The notes under the pieces: generated by a model | What the model was told of the DNA's origin: nothing | What the model saw: the letters and a program-made list of their open reading frames with translations, nothing else | Databases searched by the model: none | Program-made: the position numbers and the translations under genes | Shown: positions 1 to 7,515 of the stretch, one piece after another | Numbering within the stretch: position 1 is the first letter of the stretch | Layout: every line of letters starts with the position of its first letter | Origin: Actinomyces gerencseriae DSM 6844 | Lineage (GTDB): Bacteria; Actinomycetota; Actinomycetes; Actinomycetales; Actinomycetaceae | Direction: 5' to 3' | Length of the DNA stretch: 64,000 nt | NCBI RefSeq assembly: GCF_000429265.1 | Contig: NZ_AUBN01000012.1 | Location: 89,716 to 153,715, forward strand

Positions 1-982
1 TGAGCAGCTCGCGCAGGTCCAGCTGGAGGCGGCAGCACATGGAGCGGATCATGCCGGGGTCGAGCTCGGAGTTGATGAAGTTCTGGAAGTAGGGCAGCCC
101 GTACTTCGCGGTCATGGTGAACAGGCGCTCGCAGTTCTCCGTCTCCCAGTCGAAGTCCTTGGTGATGTTGTAGGTGGGGATGGGGAAGGTGAAGACGCGG
201 CCCTCGGCGTCGCCGGTGGTCATGATCTCCATGAAGGCGCGGTTGATCATGCCCATCTCCTCGGCCAGGTCGCCGTAGGTGAAGTCGCACAGCTCGTCGC
301 CGATGAGGGGGTGCTCGTCGGCCAGGTCCGCGGGGCAGGTCCAGTCGAAGGTGAGGTTGGTGAAGGGCGTCTGGGTGCCCCAGCGGGAGGGGACGTTGAG
401 GTTGAAGATGAGCTCCTGCATGCCCTGGAGGACCTGGTCGTAGGTCATCGAGTCCAGGCGGACGAAGGGGGCCATGTAGGTGTCGAAGGAGGAGAAGGCC
501 TGGGCCCCGGCCCACTCGTTCTGCAGGGTGCCCAGGAAGTTGACGATCTGCCCGACGGCGGAGGAGAAGTGCTTGGCCGGCGCGGAGGCGATCTTGCCGG
601 GAACCCCGTTGAAGCCCTGCTGGAGGAGGTTCTTGAGCGACCAGCCGGCGCAGTAGCCGGCGAACATGTCGAGGTCGTGGATGTGGACGTCGCCGGCGCG
701 GTGGGCGTCGCCCGCCTCCTGGGAGTAGATCTGGCTCAGCCAGTAGTTGGCGATGACCTTGCCGGAGGTGTTGAGGATCATCCCGCCGAGCGAGTAGCCC
801 TGGTTGGCGTTGGCGTTGACGCGCCAGTCGGAGCGGTCGAGGTACTCGGTGATGGTGGAGACGGCATCGACCTGGGGCCGTGAGCCGTGGGCGACGGCCG
901 AGTCGGCGGAGCCGCGCGCCACGAGCTCGGGGTGAGCGGCGGCGAGATGCGCGGCGGTGGGGATCTGGCTGCTGTCTGACAC
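1..982 (-). CDS. nrdD: Anaerobic ribonucleoside-triphosphate reductase, N-terminal part (runs off the window)
   Basis: The reverse-strand frame is open from the window edge. NrdD is the oxygen-sensitive glycyl-radical enzyme that reduces ribonucleoside triphosphates to deoxyribonucleotides during anaerobic growth. Family signatures are visible: NANANQGYSLGGM near residue 60, VHIHDLDMFAGYCAGW near residue 100, and a stretch containing LGTLQNEWAGAQAF. About 327 codons are present; the catalytic C-terminal half and glycyl-radical loop lie outside. Start choice: an ATG at 988 has GGAG touching it (989-992), leaving no spacing, whereas the in-frame GTG at 982 has the same GGAG six bases upstream, so I prefer GTG 982. 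The promoter side carries two NrdR-type boxes, which fits regulation with other ribonucleotide reductases. An activase gene nrdG would be expected beyond the left edge. Identity is confident; the start is an inference from spacing. Confidence 0.95.
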   Translation of the reverse strand, partial: MSDSSQIPTAAHLAAAHPELVARGSADSAVAHGSRPQVDAVSTITEYLDRSDWRVNANANQGYSLGGMILNTSGKVIANYWLSQIYSQEAGDAHRAGDVHIHDLDMFAGYCAGWSLKNLLQQGFNGVPGKIASAPAKHFSSAVGQIVNFLGTLQNEWAGAQAFSSFDTYMAPFVRLDSMTYDQVLQGMQELIFNLNVPSRWGTQTPFTNLTFDWTCPADLADEHPLIGDELCDFTYGDLAEEMGMINRAFMEIMTTGDAEGRVFTFPIPTYNITKDFDWETENCERLFTMTAKYGLPYFQNFINSELDPGMIRSMCCRLQLDLRELL

Positions 983-1117
983 GGTCATCTCCAGAGTGCT
1001 TCCGTTAACGAGTACCGACGCCGTCATGGCGACGGTAGGCGCCGCTCCGACCCCCAGGGCGGGTGCCTGGAGCAACTACGCTGGTTCTGAAGCCTACAAC
1101 CGAACCACACTCGTGCA

Positions 1118-1165
1118 ACACATCATGTAGGTGCCAACCCCTTTGGCAACCACAACATATTGTGG
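1118..1165. promoter_or_regulatory. Tandem NrdR boxes upstream of nrdD
   Basis: Two 16-bp imperfect palindromes, ACACATCATGTAGGTG (1118-1133) and CCACAACATATTGTGG (1150-1165), are separated by 16 bp, so their centres are 32 bp (three helical turns) apart. The second matches the NrdR consensus acaCwAtATaTwGtgt at 13 of 16 positions by eye; the first is weaker. Tandem boxes about three turns apart are the known NrdR layout, and the site lies 130-180 bp upstream of nrdD. NrdR binding is inferred from sequence only. Confidence 0.75.
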
Positions 1166-1362
1166 TCAAGGCGACTTCGATAAGATTCATGGACGACCTC
1201 TTTCGGCATGATTGCAAGGCTCCCCGCCCCTCGATCCGGCATGTGCGGCAGATCACATCACGAAATGTCGGACGGCGCCGAGCGCGTGTCGCGGGCGGTG
1301 GGGTGGTGGGTGGTGCCCGTGGTACGGCGCTGCGCGGCGCCCCGCGCGCGGCCACGCACGTC

Positions 1363-1427
1363 GAGTCGGGCTTTTCGGCGTGAGTCCGACGGCGGCGTCG
1401 TCGGACTCACGCCGAAAAGCCCGACTC
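1363..1427. repeat. Long perfect inverted repeat (28-bp arms, 9-nt loop)
   Basis: The arm 1363-1390 (starting GAGTCGGGCTTTTCGGCG) is exactly complementary to 1400-1427. Between them lies GGCGGCGTC. A further copy of the outer sequence, GCCCGACTC, occurs just downstream (1438-1446 region). The arms contain short T and A runs (CTTTTC/GAAAAG), so transcripts from either side could form a strong hairpin. It could be a bidirectional terminator or a small palindromic mobile repeat. It sits between nrdD and a decayed regulator gene. No target-site duplication is obvious. Confidence 0.6.
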
Positions 1428-1436
1428 GCGCAGGAA

Positions 1437-1887
1437 TGCCCGACTCCCGTCGCACCGGCCCGGGCGCAGACGCCGCCCGGGAGGCGCTCCTGCTCGACGT
1501 CGTCGCCACGCTCTTCGACCACTTCCCGCCCGAGCCCCCGGCGCCCGGCGCCCCGGGCCGCCGACGGCGATCGAGAGCCATCGGGCGCTGCGCCGGGCCG
1601 TGGCCCGCATCGACACCTCCTTCCACGAACGCGTCACCCTGGATCGCCCGGTACGGCACGTGGGCTCCCCCGGTTACCCGTCCCAGGTCTTCCCTCAGCA
1701 GGTCGACACGACCTTCTCGGAGGATCTCACCCGCGTCCGCCCGCGACGGGCGACCCGGGACCCGGGCGGGACCGGCCACCGCATCGCGCAGTTCGCCGTA
1801 GACAGCGGCTTCCCGGCGTCAAAACCCTCAACACGGCCTTCCGGCCGCGCCTTCGGGCGCACGCCCCGGCCTGCCGTCGCCTGCTGA
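1437..1887 (+). pseudogene. Decayed AraC-type transcriptional regulator (DNA-binding domain)
   Basis: The forward strand encodes a recognisable AraC-type double helix-turn-helix split between frames. An N-terminal piece (ARE..LLLDVVATLFDHFPP) is followed, in another frame from about 1600, by RIDTSFHERVTLD, then SQVFPQQVDTTFSEDLTRVR and HRIAQFAVDSGFP. These match the family pattern of first HTH, linker helix and the IA..SGF motif. The next piece, GVKTLNTAFR, reads in a different frame, after which RAFGRTP returns to the former frame, so at least three indels are needed. Proline substitutions also appear where helices are expected. No intact ORF exists, so the gene is almost certainly dead. The call rests on motif order; the sensor domain is missing. 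Confidence 0.6.
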
Positions 1888-2317
1888 CGGCCGCCACCGC
1901 CGCCGCGAACTCGGTCTTCCACCAGCGCTACGTCTCTCACCGCGACGAGACAATCATGCGGGTCCTGCACATCTGGGCCTCACGTGCCACCACCGGCGAG
2001 ACGGCCTCCTGCGCGATGACCAGGGGATCGGATCCAGTCGGAACGCACAGGAGAAATCGTTGGTATTACGGGCTTTCCTCTGCTTTCGATACCGGCGGAC
2101 TGCTCCTTTGCAACAGGTTCGGGCACGCCCCGCCCGAATGAGCCAAGGCCCGGGCGCTCGCCGCGTGCTGCTAACGGGTACGCGCACCGGCATGAGTCCT
2201 GCTGCATTCCACAGGCCCCGCAGCCGCGCCCCGCCGACCTGCGCGACGCTGGCCTGCGGAGCCCGGAGCGCCCGGGAGCGCATACCGGTTCATCACCGTG
2301 CGCCATCGGCCCCGCGC
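1888..2317. other. Gene-poor stretch, nothing identified
   Basis: I see no ORF with a plausible ribosome binding site or a recognisable protein family here. The base composition is slightly lower in GC than neighbouring genes around 2050-2110. The stretch lies between the decayed AraC-type gene and the first 20-bp periodic array, so it may be decayed sequence. Confidence 0.4.
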
Positions 2318-2511
2318 GGTCGTACGCAGTCCCACCCGGTCGTACGTAAAACCGCGCGGTCGTACCCCCGGCACACGCGGTCGTACGCAACTCCACGCGG
2401 TCGTACCTTAGAGAGGCTCTAAGGTACGACCGCGCGCTCCCGGGTACGACCGCGCGCCCCCGGGTACGACCGCGCGCCCCCGGGTACGACCGCGCGCCCC
2501 CGGGTACGACC
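2318..2511. repeat. Array A: head-to-head 20-bp periodic repeat with 17-bp centre
   Basis: GGTCGTAC starts at 2318, 2338, 2358, 2379 and 2399. After a 17-bp palindromic centre, CTTAGAGAGGCTCTAAG (2407-2423), its reverse complement GTACGACC starts at 2424, 2444, 2464, 2484 and 2504. The step is 20 bp (one is 21). The 12-bp spacers are GC-rich and differ between the left and right arms, whereas the 8-mers and centre are kept. This points to a protein-binding array on DNA more than to selection for an RNA hairpin. It is one of four such arrays in the window, each with the same 17-bp centre spacing. No gene overlaps it. Function unknown. Confidence 0.9.
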
Positions 2512-2603
2512 ACGCAGGACCCCGAGACACCGAACCACCGGCACCCGCCCACCCCAACCACACCCTCACACGAAGGGCCCTATCGCGGTCGGACAAGCGG
2601 CCC

Positions 2604-2997
2604 AACTCCCGCGCAAGGTCAGCCTCGATACTGACACGCGCCCACCTCCCGGCGGCTCGCCTCGCCCGCACCGGCGTGCGCCTCATCGTCGGCAAGGTCG
2701 GTCAAGGTCGGTATGGACCCGGGCACCGAGACCGGCTGCCGGACGCACGGCGCCCTGCACCGCGTCTTCCCAACCGGCAACGCGGTCATCGCCGCCACCG
2801 CCGTCGAGGAGGTCGAGGACACCCAATAGCGCGACCTGGGGATGCCCGAGACGCTGTGGGCCTTCCGAATCACGCATTTCGGCCCGCTCATCGTCTCCAT
2901 CGACACCCACGGCGACAACCTGTTCGAGTGGTAGAAGAACGAGCGCAAGAAGGCCGCACTGGCCAAGCTCGAGCGCAAGGTTCGGTACATCGGATGA
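2604..2997 (+). pseudogene. Class I fumarate hydratase, C-terminal remnant
   Basis: A forward-frame piece reads SILTRAHLPAARLARTGVRL then IVGKVG. After a +1 shift at a small duplication (GGTCGGTCAAGGTCGG, about 2695-2712) it continues MDPGT, ATAVEEVEDTQ, stop, [27 protein letters not shown], stop, KNERKKAALAKLERKVRYIG. IVGKAGM, GMPE.LW and the [13 protein letters not shown] motif are typical of the C-terminus of oxygen-sensitive FumA/FumB-type fumarase. Two in-frame TAG codons and the frameshift show decay. The N-terminal iron-sulfur domain is absent; array A lies immediately upstream, so the break may coincide with that element. The call rests on motif similarity. Confidence 0.6.
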
Positions 2998-3428
2998 GCG
3001 TCGACGGCACCCGCCCGATCGTTCGGAAGGCCGCCGATGCGGGCGCGGCGGGCGCGGACACGGCCGAACGGCTCCCCACCGGCACCATCGCCATCGACGC
3101 CAGCGCTCCCCGGCCGAGAGGCGGGCCGGAACCGGGCCTGAGACGCGAGACCAGACCGTGGGCGCGGGTCGCCCATCTCGCCGTCGGCAATGCCGGGGAC
3201 AGGGCCCCGGCGGCCCTGTCCGGCTTCTCCAGCTCCACGATCCGGCTCATCGTCTCCGCCTTCTTCACCGTCCGGGCGGTGATCTCCTCGGGACCGGACG
3301 AGCGGCTCGTCCACCCGTTCGTCAGGGTCCTCGGGCGCTCGCCCCTCGCTCTTGTGCCGGGCCGGCCCGACATGAGTCAACCGGGTGGCTGGATCATCCC
3401 GGCGAGGGCGCCGTGGCAGCCTGGCTCC
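2998..3428. other. Stretch between fumarase remnant and serine hydrolase
   Basis: No convincing gene is visible. Open frames run through on both strands because of high GC, but none has a family motif or a good ribosome binding site. The promoter of the downstream serine hydrolase should lie in the right-hand part. Confidence 0.4.
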
Positions 3429-4709
3429 ATGAGCACCGCGGCCTCTCCCGCCCCTGGCTCCCATCCGACCTCGCCGGTCCGGTCGCCGCGCGGCCTCCTC
3501 CCCCGCTGGGCCCGCGCGGTCCTGGCGGCCTGCCTGGCCCTGGCCGTCTTCGCCGCCGGACCGCACACGCCGAAGGCGGACACCTCCTCCATCACCGGCG
3601 ACCAGGACCTGGCCAAGCAGGTCATCGACCTCCTGCCCGACGACTACCAGGCCCGCGGCGTCCACGTCTCCGTCATCACCGCCGACGGCGCCCGCCACGC
3701 CGGCATCGGCACCGCCGCCTCCGGCCAGCAGTACACGTCCACCACCCCCATGGAGATCGGCTCGATCACCAAGACCTTCACCGGCCAGCTCCAGGCCGAC
3801 GCCATCGCGCGCGGCGAGGTCAGGGCCGGCGACCCGCTGTCCGCCCACCTGCCCGAGCTCGCCGGAACCCCGGCGGGCGAGGCCACCCTGGAGGAGATCG
3901 CCTCGCACCGATCCGGCCTCCCGAGCTTCCCCTCGCAGGACATGGGCAGGTTGCTGCGCGCCCAGATCCTCGGGCTGAACCCCTTCACCGACAGCATCGA
4001 CCAGCTCATCGACAGTGCCCGTACCACCGAGCTGGGCGAGCGCGGTGAGTTCGCCTACTCCAACCTGGGGATCTCTCTCCTGGGCGAGGCTCTCGCGCGC
4101 GCCGCCGGCGCCGACTCCTGGAGCTCCTACATCACGGAGCGGCTCTTCACGCCATCGGGCATGGAGCGCACGATCATCAGCCACGGCGGCATCACGATGG
4201 AGTACATGACCCATCTGGCCATCGACAGGGAATCGGGAACGGCCGTCATGGTCTTCACCGACCAGAACAATGATGGGACCGCCTCCGCCCTGGCCGCCGC
4301 TCTCCTGACCGATGGACAGAAGACCTCGGCGGCGCACGCGCCGCTATCGGCCGAGACGCTGGCAGAGATTGCACTCCTCGGCGCCTTCACCATCCTGGCG
4401 CTCGTCATGGGCCTGTACACGACCGCCCGCGCGGCGAGCGTCCCCAGCCGCATGGCGGTGGTCTGCCGCGCGGCCTCACTCATCGCCTGCCTCATGGCGG
4501 CCGCCGCCAGCGGACCCTGGGCGTACCTGCCCGGCTGGATCCTGGCGGTCGCTGCATCGCCCGGCCTGTACGGCGTCGTCCGGGGCATCACGCCGTGGAC
4601 GCGACTGCCCGCCCTGCCACGTCGCCGGGCCTGGCTCGGCTGGATGCAGGTGGGGCTGAGCGCCGCCTTCGTCGGCGCCTGCCTGGTCGTCGCCTGGCCC
4701 AAGGCCTGA
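3429..4709 (+). CDS. Membrane-anchored serine hydrolase (beta-lactamase/penicillin-binding fold), internally shortened
   Basis: The 426-aa protein has an N-terminal signal/anchor helix (about residues 28-45, WARAVLAACLALAVFAAG), an extracellular beta-lactamase-class-C-like domain and a C-terminal membrane region of about three helices (from residue 310). The catalytic motif SITK is at 112-115, YSN at 210-212 and HGG at 252-254. In this family the third motif usually follows the second by well over 100 residues; here the gap is about 40 and GMERTIIS runs straight into HGG, which suggests an in-frame internal deletion. The domain probably acts on the cell wall or small peptides outside the cell, but activity is doubtful. 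The ATG at 3429 was chosen because the signal peptide follows directly; its ribosome binding site is weak. Confidence 0.8.
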   Translation: MSTAASPAPGSHPTSPVRSPRGLLPRWARAVLAACLALAVFAAGPHTPKADTSSITGDQDLAKQVIDLLPDDYQARGVHVSVITADGARHAGIGTAASGQQYTSTTPMEIGSITKTFTGQLQADAIARGEVRAGDPLSAHLPELAGTPAGEATLEEIASHRSGLPSFPSQDMGRLLRAQILGLNPFTDSIDQLIDSARTTELGERGEFAYSNLGISLLGEALARAAGADSWSSYITERLFTPSGMERTIISHGGITMEYMTHLAIDRESGTAVMVFTDQNNDGTASALAAALLTDGQKTSAAHAPLSAETLAEIALLGAFTILALVMGLYTTARAASVPSRMAVVCRAASLIACLMAAAASGPWAYLPGWILAVAASPGLYGVVRGITPWTRLPALPRRRAWLGWMQVGLSAAFVGACLVVAWPKA

Positions 4710-4712
4710 GCC

Positions 4713-4728
4713 GCTCCGGGCCCGGAGC
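4713..4728. terminator. Possible terminator hairpin after the serine hydrolase
   Basis: GCTCCGGGCCCGGAGC is a perfect 16-bp palindrome a few bases after the stop codon at 4709. No T-run follows, so if it terminates transcription it is not a canonical intrinsic terminator. The rest of 4729-5087 shows no gene apart from the promoter region of the next one. Confidence 0.35.
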
Positions 4729-5087
4729 CTTCACGACCGTTCTCGTCCCCCAGGCGGAGGAGCCGGGCACGGGCCGGAGGGTACGGACGCGGCAACCTCC
4801 CGGAGGAGGACAGCGGACGTCATCCCCCTCCGCCGGGAGGTCGACCTCGTCCACCCGGAGGCCGCGAACCGACACCTCCGGGATCCTCCCGACGGTCGAG
4901 GAAGTCGACGTCGCCGCGCCTTTAACGTCGCGAACGTCCGGGCACTGCGGGAGCGCGGCCCGGGCGGAGCCCATCAGCAGGCATGAGCCGGTCATGCGGC
5001 ATCGAGCTACCCGCGACCGACCCGGCCCGCGGCAGGCAGCAGAGGAAGACCGACGACGATCCAGACACCGCAAGGAGGGCACACCCC

Positions 5088-6782
5088 ATGAGACCGAGAC
5101 CCCTCATCGCGCGGAAGGCGGGCGCGGCCCTGGCAGTACTGATGCTGTCGACCGCCCTGACGGCCTGCCAGCCACAGGCCGCCGGCGCCACGGCACCCGC
5201 TTCCGCGCCCGCACCCACCGCCCAGGCCAGCGCCCCGGCGGGTGACGCCACCGGCAGCTCCAGTTCCTCCCAGAGTGACGTTCCCCAGGAACTGGAGAGC
5301 TTCTACGGCCAGTCCATCGACTGGCAGGACTGCTCGGACGGCACCTCTCCCTTCCAGTGCGGGACGGTCACCGTCCCCCTGGACTACGAGCATCCGGACG
5401 GCCGCACCATCACGCTCGCCCTGAAGAAGCTTCCCGCCTCCGACGGCGACGCCGAGCACGGCTCCCTGTTCCTCAACCCCGGAGGCCCGGGTGGCAGCGG
5501 CGTCGAGGCAGTGGCGGACGCGCCCCGAGCGCCCGAGGAGCTTCGAGCCGCCTACGACATCATCGGATTCGACCCTCGGGGAGTCGGGCGGTCCACCCCG
5601 ATCACCTGCTGGACCGACGACGAGATCAACCAGTCCCTGACGGATCCCGGCAACGGCGACATCAGCCCGACGAACCCGCTCAGGGGCATCACATCCAAGA
5701 ACGTTCCGGCCCAGGAGAAGATCGACCGAGGTACGGCCAACGCCGCCAGGTGCGCTCAGCACTCGGAGGTCCCCGAGCTGCTCGACCACGTCGGCACCCG
5801 AAACGTCGCCCGCGACATGGACGTCCTGCGCGCCACGAACGGCAACGCGACGCTGAACTACCTGGGCATCTCCTACGGGACCCATATCGGAGCCGTCTAC
5901 GCCGACCTCTTCCCCGGCCGCGTCGGACGCGTCGTCCTGGACAGCGCCGTCGATCCATCGAAACGAGAGATCGACCGAAACACCGAGACAGTAGCATTCA
6001 AGGAAGACGTCCTGCGCCAGTACGTCGAGCACTGCCAGCTCCAGAGCGACTGCCCCCTGACCGGCTCCACGGACGAGGCGATCGCCCAGCTGACGGCCTT
6101 CGTCGACGGCCTGGACCAGGCCCCTCTCGCCGCCCCGGACTCCAGCGCCACCGTCAACACGCAGGACGCCATCGGCATCATCCAGCAGCACGCCGTCGCA
6201 CAGCCGGACTGGGACGCGCTGACCGCCATGCTCACCCCGGCGATGAACGAGCGTGACGGCACCCTCATGGTGAAAGCGAAGCAGAACTCGGGTGAGGCGC
6301 CGCCAACGACCGTCGAGACGGCGGCCAGCCAGGCGAACAGACAGATCATGCTCGCCGCGGTCATCTGCAACGACAACCCGGACACGGCCGACACCGCCTC
6401 CGACTGGGACGCGCAGTCGGCCGCCGAGAAGAAGGCCTCCCCCTTCTTCGGTGGTACCTCGAGCGCCATGGACGCCTACTGCCGCGGCTGGGGGCACCGG
6501 ACGCAGACGCCACCCGCTCAGACCCGCGCCGAGGGCTCCGACCCGATCCTCGTCGTCGGGATCACGGGCGATGTCCAAACACTCTACTCATGGGCCCAGA
6601 GCCTCGCCGGCCAGTTGGACAACGGCCGCCTGTTCACCGTCGAGGGCTACGGGCACGGCGGCGCTATCGGCAACTGCGCCAGCGCGGCCACGATCGGCTT
6701 CCTCGTCAACGGGACCGTCCCGGCGGAGGGCGCCACCTGCACCGCCGAGCCCCGACAGGCCGCCGGCGGAGCCGAGGGCTGA
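5088..6782 (+). CDS. Secreted alpha/beta-hydrolase lipoprotein, tripeptidyl aminopeptidase type
   Basis: The 564-aa protein starts at an ATG preceded by AAGGAGGG at good spacing. Residues 1-27 form a lipoprotein signal ending in the lipobox LTAC (Cys27), followed by an Ala/Ser/Pro-rich linker. The hydrolase fold then shows NPGGPGGSG (oxyanion-hole region), GFDPRGVGRS, the nucleophile elbow GISYGT (Ser262), Asp495 in ITGDVQT and His523 in GYGHGG. The C-terminal cap (TAP-like domain) carries paired cysteines. Members of the SlpD/SlpE and tripeptidyl aminopeptidase family release N-terminal tri- or dipeptides outside the cell. The order of catalytic residues and the length match the family. It lies alone, with no operon partner. 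The exact substrate cannot be read from sequence. Confidence 0.92.
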   Translation: MRPRPLIARKAGAALAVLMLSTALTACQPQAAGATAPASAPAPTAQASAPAGDATGSSSSSQSDVPQELESFYGQSIDWQDCSDGTSPFQCGTVTVPLDYEHPDGRTITLALKKLPASDGDAEHGSLFLNPGGPGGSGVEAVADAPRAPEELRAAYDIIGFDPRGVGRSTPITCWTDDEINQSLTDPGNGDISPTNPLRGITSKNVPAQEKIDRGTANAARCAQHSEVPELLDHVGTRNVARDMDVLRATNGNATLNYLGISYGTHIGAVYADLFPGRVGRVVLDSAVDPSKREIDRNTETVAFKEDVLRQYVEHCQLQSDCPLTGSTDEAIAQLTAFVDGLDQAPLAAPDSSATVNTQDAIGIIQQHAVAQPDWDALTAMLTPAMNERDGTLMVKAKQNSGEAPPTTVETAASQANRQIMLAAVICNDNPDTADTASDWDAQSAAEKKASPFFGGTSSAMDAYCRGWGHRTQTPPAQTRAEGSDPILVVGITGDVQTLYSWAQSLAGQLDNGRLFTVEGYGHGGAIGNCASAATIGFLVNGTVPAEGATCTAEPRQAAGGAEG

Positions 6783-7039
6783 CGGGCGGCGCCTCCGCTG
6801 TCGCGATGACGCAGGGCGACGCAGCCGCGAGCGCGGGACGCATGACAAAGCCCGCGAGCTCGCCACCGAGTGGGCCGCGCCGCAGCCGCGAGCGCGGGGG
6901 GGCTTCGGAGCCTCGGGGCCGCTCCCGGCGAGCTGCCGGGTGACATCGACCGGAGCCTCGACGTCCGCGCCCCCGTCCGCCCGCATCCGTGCTCCCGGGC
7001 CCCTGGCGGGCTCCAACGGGCCCCGCCAGGAGGCCTCCG

Positions 7040-7159
7040 TGTCCGAATCTGCCACAAAGAGGCTCACACCTCTCGAACGCGCTCGACAGAACCGCGGAAT
7101 CATGCAGTTTCATGCCAGCCGCTCGGGCCCTGCGGCGGCCTTTGTGGCAGATTCGGACA
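7040..7159. mobile_element. 120-bp element with perfect 20-bp terminal inverted repeats (MITE-like)
   Basis: TGTCCGAATCTGCCACAAAG (7040-7059) is exactly complementary to 7140-7159. The 80 bp between show no ORF. Perfect ends and the small size resemble a non-autonomous miniature transposon. I see no clear target-site duplication (flanks GCCTCCG and ATCGTCC), so a long-loop hairpin with another role is possible. It lies in a 600-bp gap without genes (6783-7388). Confidence 0.5.
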
Positions 7160-7275
7160 ATCGTCCTTCGCATCGACGACTGACGACCCGGCCGTACGCG
7201 ACCCGCAGGGGAGGCCGGGCCCTACGCGGAGTTCCTCGCGCACCAGGCCCGGCAGGACAGGTGACCGGCCAGTGC

Positions 7276-7356
7276 AGCCGCGTACTTCGACCCTTAGACC
7301 AGTGCTTCTACCCTTCCAGGTGTACAGCACAGGGCGAAGGGGCGAAGTACGCGGCT
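7276..7356. repeat. Second inverted repeat, 20-bp arms with one mismatch
   Basis: AGCCGCGTACTTCGACCCTT (7276-7295) pairs with AAGGGGCGAAGTACGCGGCT (7337-7356) with a single mismatch, around a 41-nt loop. It could be a relic transposon end pair or a structured terminator. The sequence is unrelated to the 120-bp element just upstream. Confidence 0.5.
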
Positions 7357-7388
7357 CAGCAGGGCAGGACCGCGGTCGACGAGCGCCG

Positions 7389-7502
7389 TCATCCGGCGGA
7401 TCGCGACACCCGCGACACCCGCGACACTATGGTCACGCCCTGACGCTCCGCGAGCGCACGGACGCCGTCGCAGGCGCTGGTCTCGACCTTGATGGTCGTC
7501 AT
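7389..7502 (-). pseudogene. Truncated antitoxin-like ORF
   Basis: The 37-codon frame begins MTTIKVETSACDGVRALAER, resembling the N-terminal DNA-binding end of small actinobacterial antitoxins (pattern MTTIKV.T..RD.LRALAE). It then collapses into a VSRVSR repeat encoded by three tandem CGCGACACC-type units (+ strand 7407-7435) and stops. No toxin gene follows. It is probably a fragment. The upstream ribosome binding site is poor. Confidence 0.35.
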
Positions 7503-7515
7503 CCTGAACATGAGA

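Noticed and set aside
2318..2511. Array A (and B-D) as a CRISPR
   Set aside because: The repeated part is only 8 bp with a 20-bp period, spacers are not unique-length inserts, and the arms are inverted about a centre.
2171..2561. Open frames through the 20-bp arrays encoding repeated RSYPGARGRT-like peptides
   Set aside because: The 20-bp step cycles the frame and similar peptides appear on both strands in all arrays; they are products of the repeat, not genes.
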